From positions 1 through 64,000 of the forward strand of contig NZ_JADVOP010000023.1 of the NCBI RefSeq assembly GCF_016508585.1: a stretch of DNA of 64,000 nucleotides, given 5' to 3'. The notes below the pieces were generated by a model that saw nothing but the letters and a program-made list of their open reading frames with translations, was not told the origin of the DNA and made no database searches. Positions 63,153 through 64,000 of this stretch are shown piece by piece. Source of the stretch: Acinetobacter baumannii (GTDB taxonomy: Bacteria; Pseudomonadota; Gammaproteobacteria; Pseudomonadales; Moraxellaceae). The translations under genes and the position numbers were made by a program. Position 1 is the stretch's first letter. The number at the start of each line of letters is the position of its first letter.

Positions 63153-63539
63153 TTAAGCTTTAGTTTTCTTGCTACGGTAATCTTCAACAGCAGCTTTGAT
63201 TGCATCTTCTGCAAGTACAGAGCAGTGCACTTTTACAGGAGGAAGAGCAAGTTCAGTTGCGATATCAATATTCTTAATCGCTTGCGCTTCGTCTAAGGTT
63301 TTTCCCTTTAACCACTCGGTTACTAATGAGCTGGATGCAATTGCAGAGCCACAACCATAGGTCTTAAAGCGTGCTTCTTCGATTACACCATTGTCATTTA
63401 CTTGGATCTGTAAACGCATTACATCGCCACATGCAGGTGCGCCGACCATACCTGTACCAACATTTTCTGCATTTTTATCCAAAACACCAACATTACGAGG
63501 ATTTTCGTAATGATCAATTACTTTTTCACTATAAGCCAT
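63153..63539 (-). CDS. iscU: Iron-sulphur cluster scaffold IscU
   Basis: A 128-residue scaffold protein. The cluster ligands are Cys37 (GAPACGDV), Cys63 (YGCGSAIASSS) and Cys106 (VHCSVLAEDAI), and the HscA recognition motif LPPVK (99-103) is intact. Sulphur comes from IscS, encoded just upstream. Length is as usual. Confidence 0.97.
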   Translation of the reverse strand: MAYSEKVIDHYENPRNVGVLDKNAENVGTGMVGAPACGDVMRLQIQVNDNGVIEEARFKTYGCGSAIASSSLVTEWLKGKTLDEAQAIKNIDIATELALPPVKVHCSVLAEDAIKAAVEDYRSKKTKA

Positions 63540-63647
63540 GATGCTTCTCCAAACCTCGGGGTCAGCGTTAATAATATGTATTGCTACAATCTAATATGGT
63601 GGCATTTCACTGATTTTCAATGAAATGCCGTGTTTGATTTTAGAAAC

Positions 63648-64000
63648 TTAGTGTTCAGCCCATTCAACTGAATTTAAGTCGATACCTTCTTTATACATGT
63701 CCCAAAGCGGAGAAAGTTCACGCAATTTCTCAACAGCGGCTTTGGTAATTTTAATCACATGATCGATATCTTCTTCAGTCGTATAATGTCCGAAGCTGAA
63801 GCGAATTGAGCTATGCGCCAATTCATCAGAAAGACCAAGTGCGCGAAGTACATAAGAAGGTTCAAGTGTTGCAGATGTACATGCTGAACCGGATGAAACT
63901 GCAACATCTTTGAGAGCCATCATTAATGATTCACCTTCAACGAAGTTGAAACTTACGTTTAAGTAGTTTGCAACATTATATTCAGGATGACCATTTAAGA
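63648..64000 (-). CDS. iscS: Cysteine desulphurase IscS, C-terminal part
   Basis: The window ends inside this gene. The visible 117 codons run from [17 protein letters not shown] through [17 protein letters not shown], which holds the sulphur-carrying active-site Cys, to the family C terminus ([17 protein letters not shown]). IscS takes sulphur from cysteine and hands it to IscU. The frame is open to the window edge, so this is a cut gene and not a short one. iscR, if present, would lie beyond. Confidence 0.96.
   Translation of the reverse strand, partial: LNGHPEYNVANYLNVSFNFVEGESLMMALKDVAVSSGSACTSATLEPSYVLRALGLSDELAHSSIRFSFGHYTTEEDIDHVIKITKAAVEKLRELSPLWDMYKEGIDLNSVEWAEH

Overview
The window is chromosomal DNA from an AT-rich gammaproteobacterium, most probably an Acinetobacter species. 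The grounds are benzoate and catechol genes very close to those I recall from Acinetobacter baylyi ADP1, a DcaP-type porin, the pyrG-kdsA-eno-ftsB-ispD block and the general base composition. No rRNA, tRNA, transposase, phage gene or CRISPR array was seen. The left end has a complete operon (benE is its last gene); the right end cuts iscS.

Region 1 (1-10.7 kb) is an aromatic-acid catabolic island. The minus-strand operon catA-benA-benB-benC-benD-benE converts benzoate to catechol and opens the ring. A divergent BenM-type LysR regulator follows, then a benzoate MFS importer and a DcaP/BenP-like porin. Two near-identical LysR half-site pairs lie between catA and the regulator. Region 2 (10.8-16.1 kb) pairs a PadR-type repressor and an alpha/beta hydrolase with a divergent 2,4-dienoyl-CoA reductase (FadH) gene; two matching 16-bp palindromes sit in the divergent promoter region. 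A SnoaL-like protein and a YheT-like hydrolase follow.

Region 3 (16.5-23.5 kb) is core metabolism and envelope: lipoprotein, pyrG, kdsA, eno, ftsB, ispD, rodA. Region 4 (23.8-27.6 kb) has two DadA-like FAD amino-acid dehydrogenases; the second is preceded by a tandem glycine riboswitch. Region 5 (27.6-34 kb) has nfsB, lpxH, ppiB, glnS, ppnP, an SRPBCC protein, an LRAT-like membrane protein and a phosphodiester glycosidase-like protein. Region 6 (34.7-43.7 kb) has a small lipoprotein, a FadL-type porin with a divergent TetR regulator, a methyltransferase with a nine-G tract in its ribosome-binding region, plsB, cysK, a lytic transglycosylase and a GNAT acetyltransferase.

Region 7 (43.7-54.1 kb) is the most accessory-like part: a decayed CbrC-family pseudogene, an AlbA_2-domain protein, a run of poorly known genes, then ispF, rpsT, a Rossmann-fold protein, rraA, a double GST_N protein, a Dyp-type peroxidase and small unknown genes. 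Region 8 (54.1-64 kb) has mfd, a HIT protein, a membrane-anchored class III nucleotidyl cyclase, and the minus-strand cluster iscS(partial)-iscU-iscA-hscB-hscA-fdx.

The non-coding DNA holds degenerate, hairpin-rich elements. Two (near 16.2 and 32.5 kb) are clearly related, with a compensatory change in a shared hairpin stem; two others (37.5 and 53.3 kb) are hairpin-rich but I could not align them to the first pair. I found no convincing wholly new multi-gene system. The best leads are the riboswitch-linked dehydrogenase, the dispersed hairpin repeats, the G-tract in the methyltransferase leader and the AlbA_2 gene.
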